From contig JADJLZ010000010.1 in the NCBI GenBank assembly GCA_016709875.1, forward strand, positions 186,001 to 250,000: a DNA stretch of 64,000 nucleotides. Direction: 5' to 3'. This document shows, one piece after another, positions 25,409 to 34,347 of the stretch. This DNA comes from Planctomycetota bacterium (lineage in GTDB: Bacteria; Planctomycetota; UBA1135; GCA-002686595). Under the pieces are notes generated by a model that did not search any database, was not told where the DNA came from, and saw only the letters and a list, made by a program, of their open reading frames with translations. A program made the translations under genes and the position numbers. Numbering within the stretch: position 1 is the first letter of the stretch; every line of letters begins with the position of its first letter.

Positions 25409-26308
25409 TCAGATCAACTTGCAGGCGCGCAGCGTCGCCTCGAGCTGCGCGCGCGTGTCGAACTGCATTTGCGCGAGCGGCAGGCGCACTTCCTCGCGCA
25501 ACTTGTGCATCAGTGCGAGCGCGGTCTTCACGGGCACCGGGTTCGACTCGAGGAACAGGTCGCGGCACAGAGGCGCGAGCTCCTCGACCAGGCGCGCCGC
25601 CTGGTTCGAATCGCCGCCGGGCAGCGCGGCGCGCACGAGCTCGGCCACCTTGCGCGGCACGAGGTTGCTGACGACGCCGATCACGCCGACTGCGCCGAGG
25701 CTCATGAAGTCCGCGATGTGCGAGTCCTCGCCGCACAGCACGGAGACCTTGGTGCTCGCGACCAGCGCGCGCACCTTCTCGAGGTCCGTCTTCGCCTCCT
25801 TGACCGCGACGATGTTCGCGTGCGTCTCGCCGAGTTCGCGCACGACCTCGACCGGCATGTCGACGCCGGTGCGCGAGGGGACGTTGTAGAGGATGATCGG
25901 CTTGTCGGTGCACTCCGCCAGAGCCGAGAAGTGCAGCACGAGCCCGCGCTTGCTGGGCTTGTTGTAGTAGGGCGTGACCGCCAGCAGGCCGTCGACGCCG
26001 GCCATCGCGGCCTGCTCGGCGAGCTTGACCGTGGTGCGCGTGCAGTTCGTGCCGATGCCGGCGATCACCGGCAGCTTGCGGCGCGCCACGCCGACCGCGC
26101 ACTGGAACACGCCGATGCGCTCGCCATCGGAGAGCGTCGCCGCTTCGCCCGTCGTGCCGGCGAGCACGAGGCCGTCCGTTCCGATCCCGATGTGCCAGTC
26201 GATCAGGTGTTCGAGGCTGGCGTAGTCGACCTCGCCCTTGCGGAAGGGCGTCGGCAGCGCGACGTAGCTGCCCTGGAAGCGGGAGCGGGCACCTTGGACG
26301 AGCATCAT
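25409..26308 (-). CDS. dapA: 4-hydroxy-tetrahydrodipicolinate synthase
   Basis: A 299-residue TIM-barrel lyase that condenses pyruvate with aspartate semialdehyde in lysine and diaminopimelate synthesis. Visible family marks: GSYVALPTPF at the start, GTTGEAATLSDGER, the catalytic Tyr in ILYNVPSRTG, and the Schiff-base Lys in NIVAVKEAK. Length is typical. The start overlaps the stop of pdxJ by four bases (26305-26308), so the two are co-translated. Either of two adjacent ATGs may start it. Confidence 0.95.
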   Translation of the reverse strand: MMLVQGARSRFQGSYVALPTPFRKGEVDYASLEHLIDWHIGIGTDGLVLAGTTGEAATLSDGERIGVFQCAVGVARRKLPVIAGIGTNCTRTTVKLAEQAAMAGVDGLLAVTPYYNKPSKRGLVLHFSALAECTDKPIILYNVPSRTGVDMPVEVVRELGETHANIVAVKEAKTDLEKVRALVASTKVSVLCGEDSHIADFMSLGAVGVIGVVSNLVPRKVAELVRAALPGGDSNQAARLVEELAPLCRDLFLESNPVPVKTALALMHKLREEVRLPLAQMQFDTRAQLEATLRACKLI

Positions 26309-27054
26309 CGACCTCCGGAAGCGGAAGAAGCCGCGCGCGAGCCGCGGCGCACGAGGCGCTGCATGCGCGTGACGGCCTCGCGCACGCCGCTGAAGAGCGA
26401 CTCCGCCACGATCGCGAAGCCGATGTTGAGCTCCTCGACGCGCGGGATGGCGGCGATCGGCGCGACGTTCTCGTAGTCCAGGCCGTGGCCCGCGTTGACG
26501 CGCAGCCCGGCCGTGATCGCCAGCGCGGCGGCGTCGCGCAGGCGCTCGAGCTCGCGCTCGCGCTTCTTGCCCAGCGCGTTGGCGTAGGTGCCCGTGTGCA
26601 ACTCGACGAAGTGCGCGCCGACCTCGAAGGCGGCCTCGACCTGGCGCGGATCGGGGTCGATGAAGAGGCTCACCTCGGCGCCTTTGGCCGCGAGCAGCGG
26701 CACGACGCGCAAGAGGCGCTTGCGCTCGCGCACGACGTCGAGGCCGCCCTCGGTGGTCACCTCGGCGCGCTTCTCAGGCACGATGCAGGCTGACTGCGGC
26801 CGGATGCGCAGCGCGAAATCCACGACACCCGGCTCGAGCGAGAGCTCGAGGTTGAGCCGCGTCGTGAGCGCGCGGCGCAGGCGCTTCACGTCGTCGGGCT
26901 GGATGTGGCGCTGGTCGGTGCGCAGGTGGCAGGTGATGCCCTGCGCGCCGGCCTTCTCGGCCGCGAGCGCCCAGGTGATCGGGTCGGGGAAGGTCTCGCG
27001 GCGCGCCTGGCGCAGCGTGGCGACGTGGTCGATGTTGACGTGCAATCGAGGCAT
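26305..27054 (-). CDS. pdxJ: Pyridoxine 5'-phosphate synthase
   Basis: A 249-residue TIM barrel that makes pyridoxine 5'-phosphate from deoxyxylulose 5-phosphate and aminoacetone phosphate. The N-terminal LHVNIDHVATLRQAR, CHLRTDQRHIQ, FIDPDPRQVEAA, the Glu/His pair in FVELHTGTYA and the glycine-rich VNAGHGLDYEN are family signatures. First gene of a two-gene unit with dapA, divergent from rsmD across 69 bases. Confidence 0.96.
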   Translation of the reverse strand: MPRLHVNIDHVATLRQARRETFPDPITWALAAEKAGAQGITCHLRTDQRHIQPDDVKRLRRALTTRLNLELSLEPGVVDFALRIRPQSACIVPEKRAEVTTEGGLDVVRERKRLLRVVPLLAAKGAEVSLFIDPDPRQVEAAFEVGAHFVELHTGTYANALGKKRERELERLRDAAALAITAGLRVNAGHGLDYENVAPIAAIPRVEELNIGFAIVAESLFSGVREAVTRMQRLVRRGSRAASSASGGR

Positions 27055-27123
27055 GCTGTCGCGGCGATTCTAGCGTTTCGTGCGCGCGCCTTCGCGTACC
27101 CCTTTTCGGGTAGGCTCTGCGGC

Positions 27124-27720
27124 GTGCGCATCATCGCCGGAGAGCACCGAGGCCGCCGCATCCAGGCCCCCGACGGGGAGGCCACGCGCCCGATGCTCGA
27201 CCGCGTGCGCGAAGCGCTCTTCGGGACGCTCGGCGAGCGCGTCGAGGGCGCGCAGGTGCTCGACCTGTTCGCCGGCAGCGGCAGCCTCTCGCTCGAGGCG
27301 CTCTCGCGCGGCGCCGACGCGGCCGTGCTGCTGGAGCGCAACTCCAAGGCGCTGGAGGCTCTGCACGAGAACGTCGAGGAGCTCGGTCTGGCGCAGAGCG
27401 TCTACGTCGTGCGCGGCAACGCGCTCGATCCCAGGCTCTGGCGCCCGAACTCCAAGCCCGGCCGGCCGCAGCTGCGCGAGCGCTTCGAGCTCGTCTTCTA
27501 CGACCCGCCCTACCCGCTGCTCGAGGACCCCAAGACGCGCGGCGGCGTGCTGGGGGCCGTGGACGAGCTGCTCGCGAACTTCCTCGCGCCCGGCGGCATG
27601 CTGGTCTTCCACACGCCCGCGCGCGGCACCGAGTGGGCGCGCCTTTCGACCCCCTGCGCGCGCGAGACGCGCGTCTACGGCAGCTCGGCGCTGCTCTACC
27701 TCTCGCTTCCAGGCGCATGA
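27124..27720 (+). CDS. rsmD: 16S rRNA (guanine(966)-N2)-methyltransferase
   Basis: A 198-residue Rossmann-fold methyltransferase. It starts with VRIIAGEHRGRRI, as the family does, from a GTG at 27124; then RPMLDRVREALFGTL, SAM site VLDLFAGSGSLSLEAL and the catalytic YDPPYP. It methylates G966 of 16S rRNA. Its stop overlaps the start of nagA (ATGA at 27717-27720). Confidence 0.93.
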   Translation: MRIIAGEHRGRRIQAPDGEATRPMLDRVREALFGTLGERVEGAQVLDLFAGSGSLSLEALSRGADAAVLLERNSKALEALHENVEELGLAQSVYVVRGNALDPRLWRPNSKPGRPQLRERFELVFYDPPYPLLEDPKTRGGVLGAVDELLANFLAPGGMLVFHTPARGTEWARLSTPCARETRVYGSSALLYLSLPGA

Positions 27721-28862
27721 ACCAGATCCGCGGACGGCTGCTCAGCGACGGCAAGCTCCTGACCGGCACGCTCTCCTTCGAGCGCGGCCGGATCACGGCG
27801 CTCGCGCTCGAGGGTGAGATCGGCGGCGCGGAGCTGCCGGTCGTGGCACCGGGCTTCGTCGACCTGCACATCCACGGCTTCGGCGGCTTCGACCCGCTCG
27901 AGGACCTCGCCGGCATGGCGGGGGCGCTCGCGCGCGCCGGGACGACCTGTTTTCAGCCGACGCTCTTTCCGACGCGTCCCGAGCTGCTCGGCGAACAGTG
28001 CGCTCGCCTCGCGCCGCGGGCGGATCCCTCCGCCGCCACGCCGGGCGCGCGCGTCGCGGGGTTCCACCTCGAGGGTCCCTTCGTGAACCCCGCGGCCGCC
28101 GGCGCGCTGCCGATCGCGGACCTCGCGGTGCCCTCGCCGGCCGCGCTGCGCGCGATCCTCGGCCCCGCGACCGGCGGCGGACGCGGCGTGCGCACCATGA
28201 CGCTCGCGCCCGAGCTCCCGGGCGCCGCCGAACTGGTGGGGGAGCTCACGCGCGCCGGCGTGCGCGTCTCGCTCGGCCACAGCCGTGCCACGAGCGCCCA
28301 GGCGCGCGCGGCCGCGCGCTCGGGCGCCTGCGGCGCGACGCACCTCTTCAACGCGATGAGCGGCGTGCACCACCGCGAGATGGGCCTGGCGGGATTCGCT
28401 CTGACCGACGCGGCGCTCTACGCGGAGATCATCGGCGATCTCGTGCACGTGGGTCCGGAGGCCTTCGAGCTCGCCCTGCGCGCGCGGGGGCCGGGCGGGT
28501 TGTGCCTCGTCAGCGACGCTTTGCGCGGCGCCGGAACCGGATGTGATCACTTCCACTCGCACGGCCGAGAGCACCTCCTGCGCGACGGTGCGGCCTGGTA
28601 TCCGCCGACCCCGTCGGCCGGCGCGCCCCAACTCGCCGGCTCGGCGCTCTCGCAACTGGAGATGGTGCGCCTGCTCACCTCGCGCGGTGTCGTCGGCTTG
28701 CCAGAGGCGCTGACGATGGCGAGCAGCACGCCCGCGCGCGCGCTGGGCCTGGAAAAGGAGCTCGGGGAGCTGCGCGTCGGTCTGCGCGCCGACCTCCTCG
28801 TGCTCACGGGCCGCGAGCTGGCTCTGTCGCAGGTCTGGGTCGGCGGCGAACGCCTTCTCTGA
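27717..28862 (+). CDS. nagA: N-acetylglucosamine-6-phosphate deacetylase
   Basis: A 381-residue amidohydrolase that deacetylates GlcNAc-6-phosphate in amino sugar recycling. Metal and active-site motifs are present: DLHIHGFGG, HLEGPFVNP, SLGHSRATS, THLFNAMSGVHHRE and the catalytic Asp in LVSDALRGAG. The C-terminal LRVGLRADLLVL closes the small beta domain. It is translationally coupled to rsmD, an unusual pairing probably reflecting transcription economy. No nagB is visible in the window. Confidence 0.93.
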   Translation: MNQIRGRLLSDGKLLTGTLSFERGRITALALEGEIGGAELPVVAPGFVDLHIHGFGGFDPLEDLAGMAGALARAGTTCFQPTLFPTRPELLGEQCARLAPRADPSAATPGARVAGFHLEGPFVNPAAAGALPIADLAVPSPAALRAILGPATGGGRGVRTMTLAPELPGAAELVGELTRAGVRVSLGHSRATSAQARAAARSGACGATHLFNAMSGVHHREMGLAGFALTDAALYAEIIGDLVHVGPEAFELALRARGPGGLCLVSDALRGAGTGCDHFHSHGREHLLRDGAAWYPPTPSAGAPQLAGSALSQLEMVRLLTSRGVVGLPEALTMASSTPARALGLEKELGELRVGLRADLLVLTGRELALSQVWVGGERLL

Positions 28863-28903
28863 GCCGCTTCAGTCGCGGGAAGAACTTTCCGATAGGCGCC
28901 CTG

Positions 28904-29530
28904 ATGCTCACACGCCTGCGCCCCCTGCTGCTCGCCCTGGTCCTGCTCGTCCCGGGCAGCCTCGTGAAGTCGCAGGAGCTCGAGGAGCCGCCGCTGGTCG
29001 CCTGGCAGGAGCTCGTCGACCACCCCGCGCGCTACCTCGGCAAGACGATCCGCATGCACGCGCAGTTCCAGTCGCACGTCGATCGCTGGGCCGCGTACCT
29101 GACGCGCTTTGGCTCGAAGGAGTACGGGGCCTTCCAGTTCTGGAGCGACGAGCAGTTCCCTTGGGTGCAGTCGGACTACGACCAGCCGCGCGTGCGTCTG
29201 TTCACGCGCCACGGCAAGCCGGCCGAGGCGACGCTGATCGGGGCGCAGATGTACGGCCGCTACGAGCTGAAGCTGCACGTGTGCGAGCTCTTCCTCGACC
29301 TGCCCTGGGCCGAGATCGAGAGCGCGCGCGCGACGGTCGAGGAGATCTCCGAGGGCTCGAATATTCACGCCGCGCGCGGGATGGAGCTGGCGGGGAAGGG
29401 GAGCTACGCGCTGGCGCAGACCGAGTTCGAGCAGGCGCTGGAGGGGCTGCTGCCCGACCACGCGCGGGAGGCGCTGGAGAAGCTGCGAGACGAGTGCAAG
29501 GAGCGGCAGGGCCTGGGGGCCAAGCGCTAG
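28904..29530 (+). CDS. Exported hypothetical protein with TPR-like C-terminus
   Basis: A 208-residue protein with a signal peptide (to about VKSQ, residue 24). A beta-rich, possibly OB-like domain follows (KTIRMHAQFQSHVDRW, ARVRLFTRHGKPAEATLIGA), then a helical pair resembling one tetratricopeptide repeat (GMELAGKGSYALAQTEFEQALEG). The final 34 codons and the stop recur at 31627-31740 on the other side of the TolB-like gene. Function unknown. It follows nagA after 41 bases. Confidence 0.65.
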   Translation: MLTRLRPLLLALVLLVPGSLVKSQELEEPPLVAWQELVDHPARYLGKTIRMHAQFQSHVDRWAAYLTRFGSKEYGAFQFWSDEQFPWVQSDYDQPRVRLFTRHGKPAEATLIGAQMYGRYELKLHVCELFLDLPWAEIESARATVEEISEGSNIHAARGMELAGKGSYALAQTEFEQALEGLLPDHAREALEKLRDECKERQGLGAKR

Positions 29531-29533
29531 GCG
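29417..29533 (+). repeat. Direct repeat DR2, copy A (3' end of exported-protein gene)
   Basis: These 117 bases match 31627-31743 at 110 positions without gaps. They cover the last 37 codons of the gene, its TAG stop and three bases beyond. Copy A is part of the intact gene. Confidence 0.95.
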
Positions 29534-29558
29534 GAGCCGCCGTTTGCGAACAACCGCG

Positions 29559-31427
29559 TCACGGCCACCATGACAGGGAGCCCGTCTGCGTGACGTTGAA
29601 GGTTGCCGATGTTGCGCAACCCCCGAGCACGATCGGGTCGCGGTAGTAGACGAGGTAGGCGTAGGGCTGCCCGGGTTGGATGGGCATGCCTAGCTGGGCC
29701 GAGCGCGCGGAGACGGTGGGGTCACCCGCATTCAGGTCCGGTGCCTGGATGCCGCCGTTCACCGCGCTCTTCACGAACAGTCGCTTGAGTGTGCCCCCGG
29801 CACAGCGGACGCCCTGGCCGAACACGGCGCCCGCGGGAACGAGCGCATCGCCTTGCAGGAGGATGCTTGTTGCATTCGAAGTCTCGCCGGTCGTGTCGAA
29901 GCTGAGCGTATCGAGCGAGAGATAGGCGATGCCGTCGGCCTGCAGCGCGGCTCCGCCGGTGAGGGACGAGTTGTCGCAGCCACGCCCGGAGCCCGAGGGC
30001 GGATTTCCGCACGGGCAGGCGAGGACGTTGTTCGTCCCGGGGTCGCAGATGCTGGCGAATCCACTCGCGAATCGATCGTGGAGGAAGACGTCATCGAGAC
30101 CATTCGTGTCGTTCGGCACGAGGTTGCTCGCGAACCCGCGGAAGACGACGTAGCGACCGTCCGCAGAGATCGAAGGAAGCTCGCAACTCCCATTGGGCTG
30201 GACTCCATTGGTGGAGGCGCTTGCGTACTCGGTCGTGCCGCTTCGACGATTGCGAACGAAGACACCGCCGGCGGAGATCCCGGGCACCAGGTTCGTGCCA
30301 TTGCTGAAAAACGCGACGAACCGGCCGTCCGCTGAAATGGAAGGAGGGAGAGAGTCGCCGTTCGACTGGACACCTCCGGGGCCGACGCTGACGCGTTCGG
30401 TCACTCCGAGTTGCATGTCGCGCACGAAGACGTCCCAGGTCCCGTTGGTATCGCCGGGGACGAGGTTGGAGGCAGCGCTGACGAAGGACACATACCTGCC
30501 GTTTGCTGAGATCAAAGGCCAGGATGAATGACCATTCCCCAGGTTACCGAGTGCGTCCACACTCACGGGCTCCGTTGTGGAGGTGAAACGGTCGCGCACG
30601 AACACATCCAAATGCCCAGCCGTATCGCCGCCAGACAGATTGCTGGCAAGGCTGTAGAAGGCAACAAATCGTCCATCAGCAGACAACGTAGCAACTTGAC
30701 TGTAGCTGTTGGCTTGCGAACCGGTGGAGGAGGCGCTGATCCGTTCCGTGGTTCCCGTGAGTCGGTCGTGCAGGAAGATGTCGGTCTGTCCGTTCGTGTC
30801 ACCAGGAACGAGATTGCTCGCGTCAGACTGAAAGACAACGAAGCGACCATCCGGTGTGATCGACGGGTAGTCGGCGCGACCATTCCCCTGCATCCCGCTC
30901 GAGTCCACGCTCACCCGCTCGGTTGTGCCCGCGAGCCTGTCGCGAAGAAAGACATCCGCGACCCCGTTCGTGTCGCCGGGCACCAGATTGCTCGCCTCGC
31001 TGTAGAAGGCAACGAACCGCCCATCCGGGGTGATCGTGAGCCCAAACAGCCCGCTGCCGCCGTTCGCTTGCTGGCCGTTCGAATCCACACTCACGCGCTC
31101 CGTCGACCCCGTCTGTCGGTCGCGGACGAAGACATCCAGGACGGGGGATGTATCCCCGTGAACGAGGTCTGGACTCCCGCTCATGAACGCCACGAAGCGC
31201 CCGTCGCTCGAAACGAAGTTGCCCGCCTGCGGGAGATCGCCTCCGGCCGCCGCCTGAGTTCCCCCTGACGAGATGTCGACGCGCTGAGTCACCTGCGCTA
31301 GGGAAGTGCCCGAGAGGATCCCAAGGCAGGCGGACATGAATGCACCGCGGGAGAGAGAACGCACCGGGCCGGCGCACTCCTCCGCGCGCCGCGGACCAGA
31401 ACTCACGCGAGCTGACTCGTGTTGCAT
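29559..31427 (-). CDS. Exported TolB-like (PD40) beta-propeller protein
   Basis: A 622-residue exported protein; the signal ends at GTSLAQ. Seven PD40-type blades follow, each with a core such as TPDGRFVAFYS or SADGRYVVFRG and a partner strand DVFLRDR...GTTERVS, spaced about 58 residues, giving a closed seven-bladed propeller. The C-terminal 180 residues carry CPCGNPPSGSGRGCDN and end in YAYLVYYRDPIVLGGC...FNVTQTGS, an exported C-terminal region of Planctomycetota character also echoed in the gene at 52422. Base composition is less GC-rich than its neighbours. It is antiparallel to the gene it follows and lies wholly between DR2 copies. TGAGG upstream supports the 31427 start. Confidence 0.8.
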   Translation of the reverse strand: MQHESARVSSGPRRAEECAGPVRSLSRGAFMSACLGILSGTSLAQVTQRVDISSGGTQAAAGGDLPQAGNFVSSDGRFVAFMSGSPDLVHGDTSPVLDVFVRDRQTGSTERVSVDSNGQQANGGSGLFGLTITPDGRFVAFYSEASNLVPGDTNGVADVFLRDRLAGTTERVSVDSSGMQGNGRADYPSITPDGRFVVFQSDASNLVPGDTNGQTDIFLHDRLTGTTERISASSTGSQANSYSQVATLSADGRFVAFYSLASNLSGGDTAGHLDVFVRDRFTSTTEPVSVDALGNLGNGHSSWPLISANGRYVSFVSAASNLVPGDTNGTWDVFVRDMQLGVTERVSVGPGGVQSNGDSLPPSISADGRFVAFFSNGTNLVPGISAGGVFVRNRRSGTTEYASASTNGVQPNGSCELPSISADGRYVVFRGFASNLVPNDTNGLDDVFLHDRFASGFASICDPGTNNVLACPCGNPPSGSGRGCDNSSLTGGAALQADGIAYLSLDTLSFDTTGETSNATSILLQGDALVPAGAVFGQGVRCAGGTLKRLFVKSAVNGGIQAPDLNAGDPTVSARSAQLGMPIQPGQPYAYLVYYRDPIVLGGCATSATFNVTQTGSLSWWP

Positions 31428-31515
31428 GGGAACCTCAGGGATGATGTGACCGGCCACGGGAAGCTGCCAGGATCGTCAAGAATACCACTGAGATGGGGAT
31501 TGGGTCACAGGTGAG

Positions 31516-31543
31516 ACAGGTCGCTCGAGTGTGAGCGACCTGT
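31516..31543. other. Perfect 11-bp inverted repeat near DR2 copy B
   Basis: ACAGGTCGCTC (31516-31526), loop GAGTGT, then GAGCGACCTGT (31533-31543). It sits between the TolB-like gene start and DR2 copy B, within the 413-base stretch 31428-31840 that holds no gene other than the repeat remnant. Could be an operator, a recombination signal or a hairpin. Confidence 0.7.
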
Positions 31544-31626
31544 GGCAGCGGCCCTGTGTGTGGGCGATCTGGATTCGCGGCGCTCGAAGTTCCCTGCGCA
31601 GCTCGATCGGTGGACCGAAGGGCGTC

Positions 31627-31743
31627 CAGACCGAGTTCGAGCACGCGCTGGAGGGGCTCTTGCCCGACCACGCGCGGGCGGCGCTGGAGAAGCTGCGGGA
31701 CGAGTGCAAGGAGCGGCAGGGACTGGGGCCCAAGCGCTAGGCG
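31627..31743 (+). repeat. Direct repeat DR2, copy B (gene-end remnant)
   Basis: Matches 29417-29533 at 110 of 117 positions. The reading frame to the TAG is kept, giving TEFEHALEGLLPDHARAALE instead of TEFEQALEGLLPDHAREALE, but there is no matching upstream gene body. It is a stranded 3' end, about 100 bases before recN. Confidence 0.95.
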
Positions 31744-31840
31744 CCCCTGCCCCCTCGCCGGGCGCGTTTCCGTCCTGCAGACTGGGATTTCCCCGCTGCT
31801 GCCCGCAACCGCGGCCGGCCCCTGACGTCTTCCTATTGCC

Positions 31841-33601
31841 ATGCTGCAGGAACTGTGCATCGAGAACCTGGCGCTCTTCGAGCGCGCCGCCGTCGGCTTC
31901 GGTCCGGGCTTGAACGTCATCACCGGCGAGACCGGCGCGGGCAAGAGCCTCCTGATCGACGCGCTCGAGCTGCTGCTCGGCGAACGCCCGCGCGCCTCGC
32001 TCGTGCGCAAGGGCGCCAAGGAAGCGCGCGTCGAGGGCCGCTTCCTCGCCTCCGCGCGCGCGCTCGCCGAGGAACGTCTCGCCGGCTGGCTGCGCGAGAA
32101 CCTGCCCGAGCTCTCCGAGGAGTGGTCCGGCTCGAAAGACGAGGAGCACGAGCTCCTGCTCGCGCGCACGCTCTCCGCCGAGGGCCGCACGCGCGCCTGG
32201 ATCAACCACCGGCCCGCGACCGCGCGCGTGCTGCGCGAGCTCGCGGCGCAGCTCGTGGAGATCCACGGCCAGAACGAACACCAGCGCCTGTTCCAGCCCG
32301 CCGAGCAGACGCGCCTGCTCGACGAGTTCGGCGAGCTCGGAGGAAAGCTCGCGACCTACCGCGGGAAGCGCACGGACTGGCTCGCGCTGCGCACGGAGCT
32401 CTCGGGCTTCGAGACGCGCGCGCGCGAACGCGCCGAGCGCGAGGACCTGCTGCGCTTCCAGGCGCGCGAGCTCGCGCAGGCCAAACCCTCGGTCGAGGAG
32501 CATGCGAGCCTGTGCTCGGAGCGCGAGCTCCTGCGCCACGCGGCGGGGATCGCCTCACAGCTGGGCGCGCTGGTGCAGGAGCTCAGCGAGGACGACGGCA
32601 GCGCGCTCGAACGGCTGAAGCGCGCCGAGCGCGTGCTCGAGCAGTGGGAATCGAAACTCGCGGCCGCCGCGCCCTGCGCCGAGGAGATCCGCGCCGCGCT
32701 CGCGCACCTGGAGGAGGCGACCTCGGCGCTCGCCAGCCTCGTCGCGGGCAGCGAGAGCTCGCCCGAGCGCCTCGAGGAGGTCGAAACGCGCCTCGCACGG
32801 CTCGAGGAACTGCAGCGCAAGTACCGCACCGACATCGCCGGCCTCGCCGCGCGTGCGGACGAGGCGCAGCGTGAGCTCGCCGCGATCGGCACGGCGGCGC
32901 AGGACTTCGACGCGCTGCGCGCGCGCACGACCGAAGCGCTCGCAGCGCTCGAGCGCGCGGCGGGGGAGCTCGGCAAGGCGCGCCGCGGATTGCGCGCGCG
33001 CCTGGAGAAGGCCGTGCGCGCGAGCCTCTCCGAACTGGGCCTCGAGCGCGCGAGCTTCGAGGTGCGCGTCGAACCGCGCGCGCGGCCGGACCTGCGCTCG
33101 CCCAATGTCAGCCCGGAGCAGTCGCGCGCGCTCGAGGACGAGCGGCGCTTTGGCTTCGACGGCGCCGACGAGGTCGCCTTCCTGCTCGCGGCCAACCCCG
33201 GCGAGGATCGCCAGCCGCTGGCCAAGGTCGCCAGCGGCGGCGAGGCCGCGCGCATCATGCTCGCGCTGCGCACAGCGCTCGCGCTGCGCCAGACGATCCC
33301 CACGCTGATCTTCGACGAGGTCGACGCGGGCGTCGGCGGGCGCCTGGGTCCGCGCGTGGGCGAGCACCTGCGACGTCTGGGTGCCGACCACCAAGTGCTG
33401 TGCGTCTCGCACTTGCCCGCGATCGCGGCGCTCGCCGAGCGGCACTTCAAGGTCGCGAAGACCGTGCAGGGCGGCCGCACGCGTACCGAGGTCGAGGAAC
33501 TCTCGGGCAACGCGCGCATCGAGGAGATCGCCGACATGATCGCCGGCGGTGCGGCGCACGCGACGGCGCGCGCGGAAGCGCGGCGGCTGCTCGGGGGTTG
33601 A
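31841..33601 (+). CDS. recN: DNA repair protein RecN
   Basis: A 586-residue SMC-like ATPase that helps double-strand break repair. Walker A is GETGAGKSLLIDAL near the N-terminus, the Q-loop region reads EIHGQNEHQRLFQP, two long coiled-coil arms surround a Glu/Arg/Ala-rich centre, and the C-terminal head has the signature ASGGEAARIML and Walker B LIFDEVDAGVGG with the switch VSHLPAIAA. Length is typical. It stands alone, convergent with the tetR gene. Confidence 0.96.
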   Translation: MLQELCIENLALFERAAVGFGPGLNVITGETGAGKSLLIDALELLLGERPRASLVRKGAKEARVEGRFLASARALAEERLAGWLRENLPELSEEWSGSKDEEHELLLARTLSAEGRTRAWINHRPATARVLRELAAQLVEIHGQNEHQRLFQPAEQTRLLDEFGELGGKLATYRGKRTDWLALRTELSGFETRARERAEREDLLRFQARELAQAKPSVEEHASLCSERELLRHAAGIASQLGALVQELSEDDGSALERLKRAERVLEQWESKLAAAAPCAEEIRAALAHLEEATSALASLVAGSESSPERLEEVETRLARLEELQRKYRTDIAGLAARADEAQRELAAIGTAAQDFDALRARTTEALAALERAAGELGKARRGLRARLEKAVRASLSELGLERASFEVRVEPRARPDLRSPNVSPEQSRALEDERRFGFDGADEVAFLLAANPGEDRQPLAKVASGGEAARIMLALRTALALRQTIPTLIFDEVDAGVGGRLGPRVGEHLRRLGADHQVLCVSHLPAIAALAERHFKVAKTVQGGRTRTEVEELSGNARIEEIADMIAGGAAHATARAEARRLLGG

Positions 33602-33620
33602 GGCCGAGAAGCCGCCGCAG

Positions 33621-33640
33621 GAACCTCTCTCAGGTTCTCG
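33621..33640 (+). terminator. Possible bidirectional terminator after recN and tetR
   Basis: GAACCT-ctctc-AGGTTC (33621-33637) lies 20 bases after the recN stop and overlaps the last codons of the convergent tetR gene. Six base pairs with a weak T run (CGTTTCC) on the plus strand. Confidence 0.3.
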
Positions 33641-34244
33641 TTTCCGTGTTGCGCAGGCCGCGCACGAGCAGGGCCGCGAGGTCCGCGACCGTGCGCTCGA
33701 CGTCCTTGCGCGAGCCGAGCTCGCGCGGGGAGAGCGAGTAGGGCAGCAGCGCGTTGGTTGCCGTCACCAGCGTGCGCGCCAGCACGGAGGCGTCGCCGCG
33801 CGCGAACTCGCCTGTGCGCATGCCCTCCTCGATCGCGCGCGCGAAGATGCGCGCCTCGGCCTCGAACCAGTGCTCGCGACGCTCGAGGTAGGCCGGCCGC
33901 AGGTTCGCCATCAGCTCGTCGAGGCTCTTGTAGTGGTCGGCGACGCCGTCGAAGCGATAGAGCACACGCAGCTCCAGCATGGCGAGCAGGCGCTGCGTAG
34001 GCGTCCCGCTTCCGCGCAACTCCTGCTCGAGACGCCCGAGCAGGCCGTCCACGAGCTTGCCGATCGTCGCCAGGAACAGGTCCGCCTTGTCGGTGAAGTG
34101 CAGGTAGATCGTGCGCCGCGAGAGGCCGGCGTCGCGCGCGACGTCCTCCATCGCGGTCTTGCGGTAGCCCAGGCGGGCGAGCAGCGCGCGGGCGGAGTCG
34201 AGGATGCTCTCGCGCGTGGCGGAGGGGAGGGTCGTGGTAGGCAT
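33630..34244 (-). CDS. TetR-family transcriptional regulator
   Basis: A 204-residue repressor. The N-terminal helix-turn-helix is clear (RESILDSARALLARLGYRKTAMEDVARDAGLSRRTIYLHF, residues about 8-47), followed by a ligand-binding helical domain with no recognised ligand. Start at 34244 gives the usual short arm before the DNA-binding domain. It is divergent from the manA operon, with an inverted repeat between them, so it may control itself and possibly manA. Confidence 0.88.
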   Translation of the reverse strand: MPTTTLPSATRESILDSARALLARLGYRKTAMEDVARDAGLSRRTIYLHFTDKADLFLATIGKLVDGLLGRLEQELRGSGTPTQRLLAMLELRVLYRFDGVADHYKSLDELMANLRPAYLERREHWFEAEARIFARAIEEGMRTGEFARGDASVLARTLVTATNALLPYSLSPRELGSRKDVERTVADLAALLVRGLRNTETRT

Positions 34245-34265
34245 AGGAGTCCATGTATACAGCTG

Positions 34266-34286
34266 CACACAAGCCGTGTTTGTGTG
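34266..34286. promoter_or_regulatory. Candidate TetR operator
   Basis: A perfect inverted repeat CACACAA (34266-34272), 7-base spacer, TTGTGTG (34280-34286) in the 103-base divergent region between tetR and manA, 22 bases before the tetR start. Position and symmetry fit a TetR-dimer site; no binding evidence beyond that. Confidence 0.4.
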
Positions 34287-34347
34287 TAGAACGAAAAAGG
34301 TCTCCGATGGGGGGTCTGGAGCCGCCATCCGCTACCCTGCGCAGCGG

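Noticed and set aside
31531..31740. Small gene of 69 codons before recN
   Set aside because: Its second half is the duplicated end DR2 copy B and its first half has no coding character, so it is treated as a remnant.
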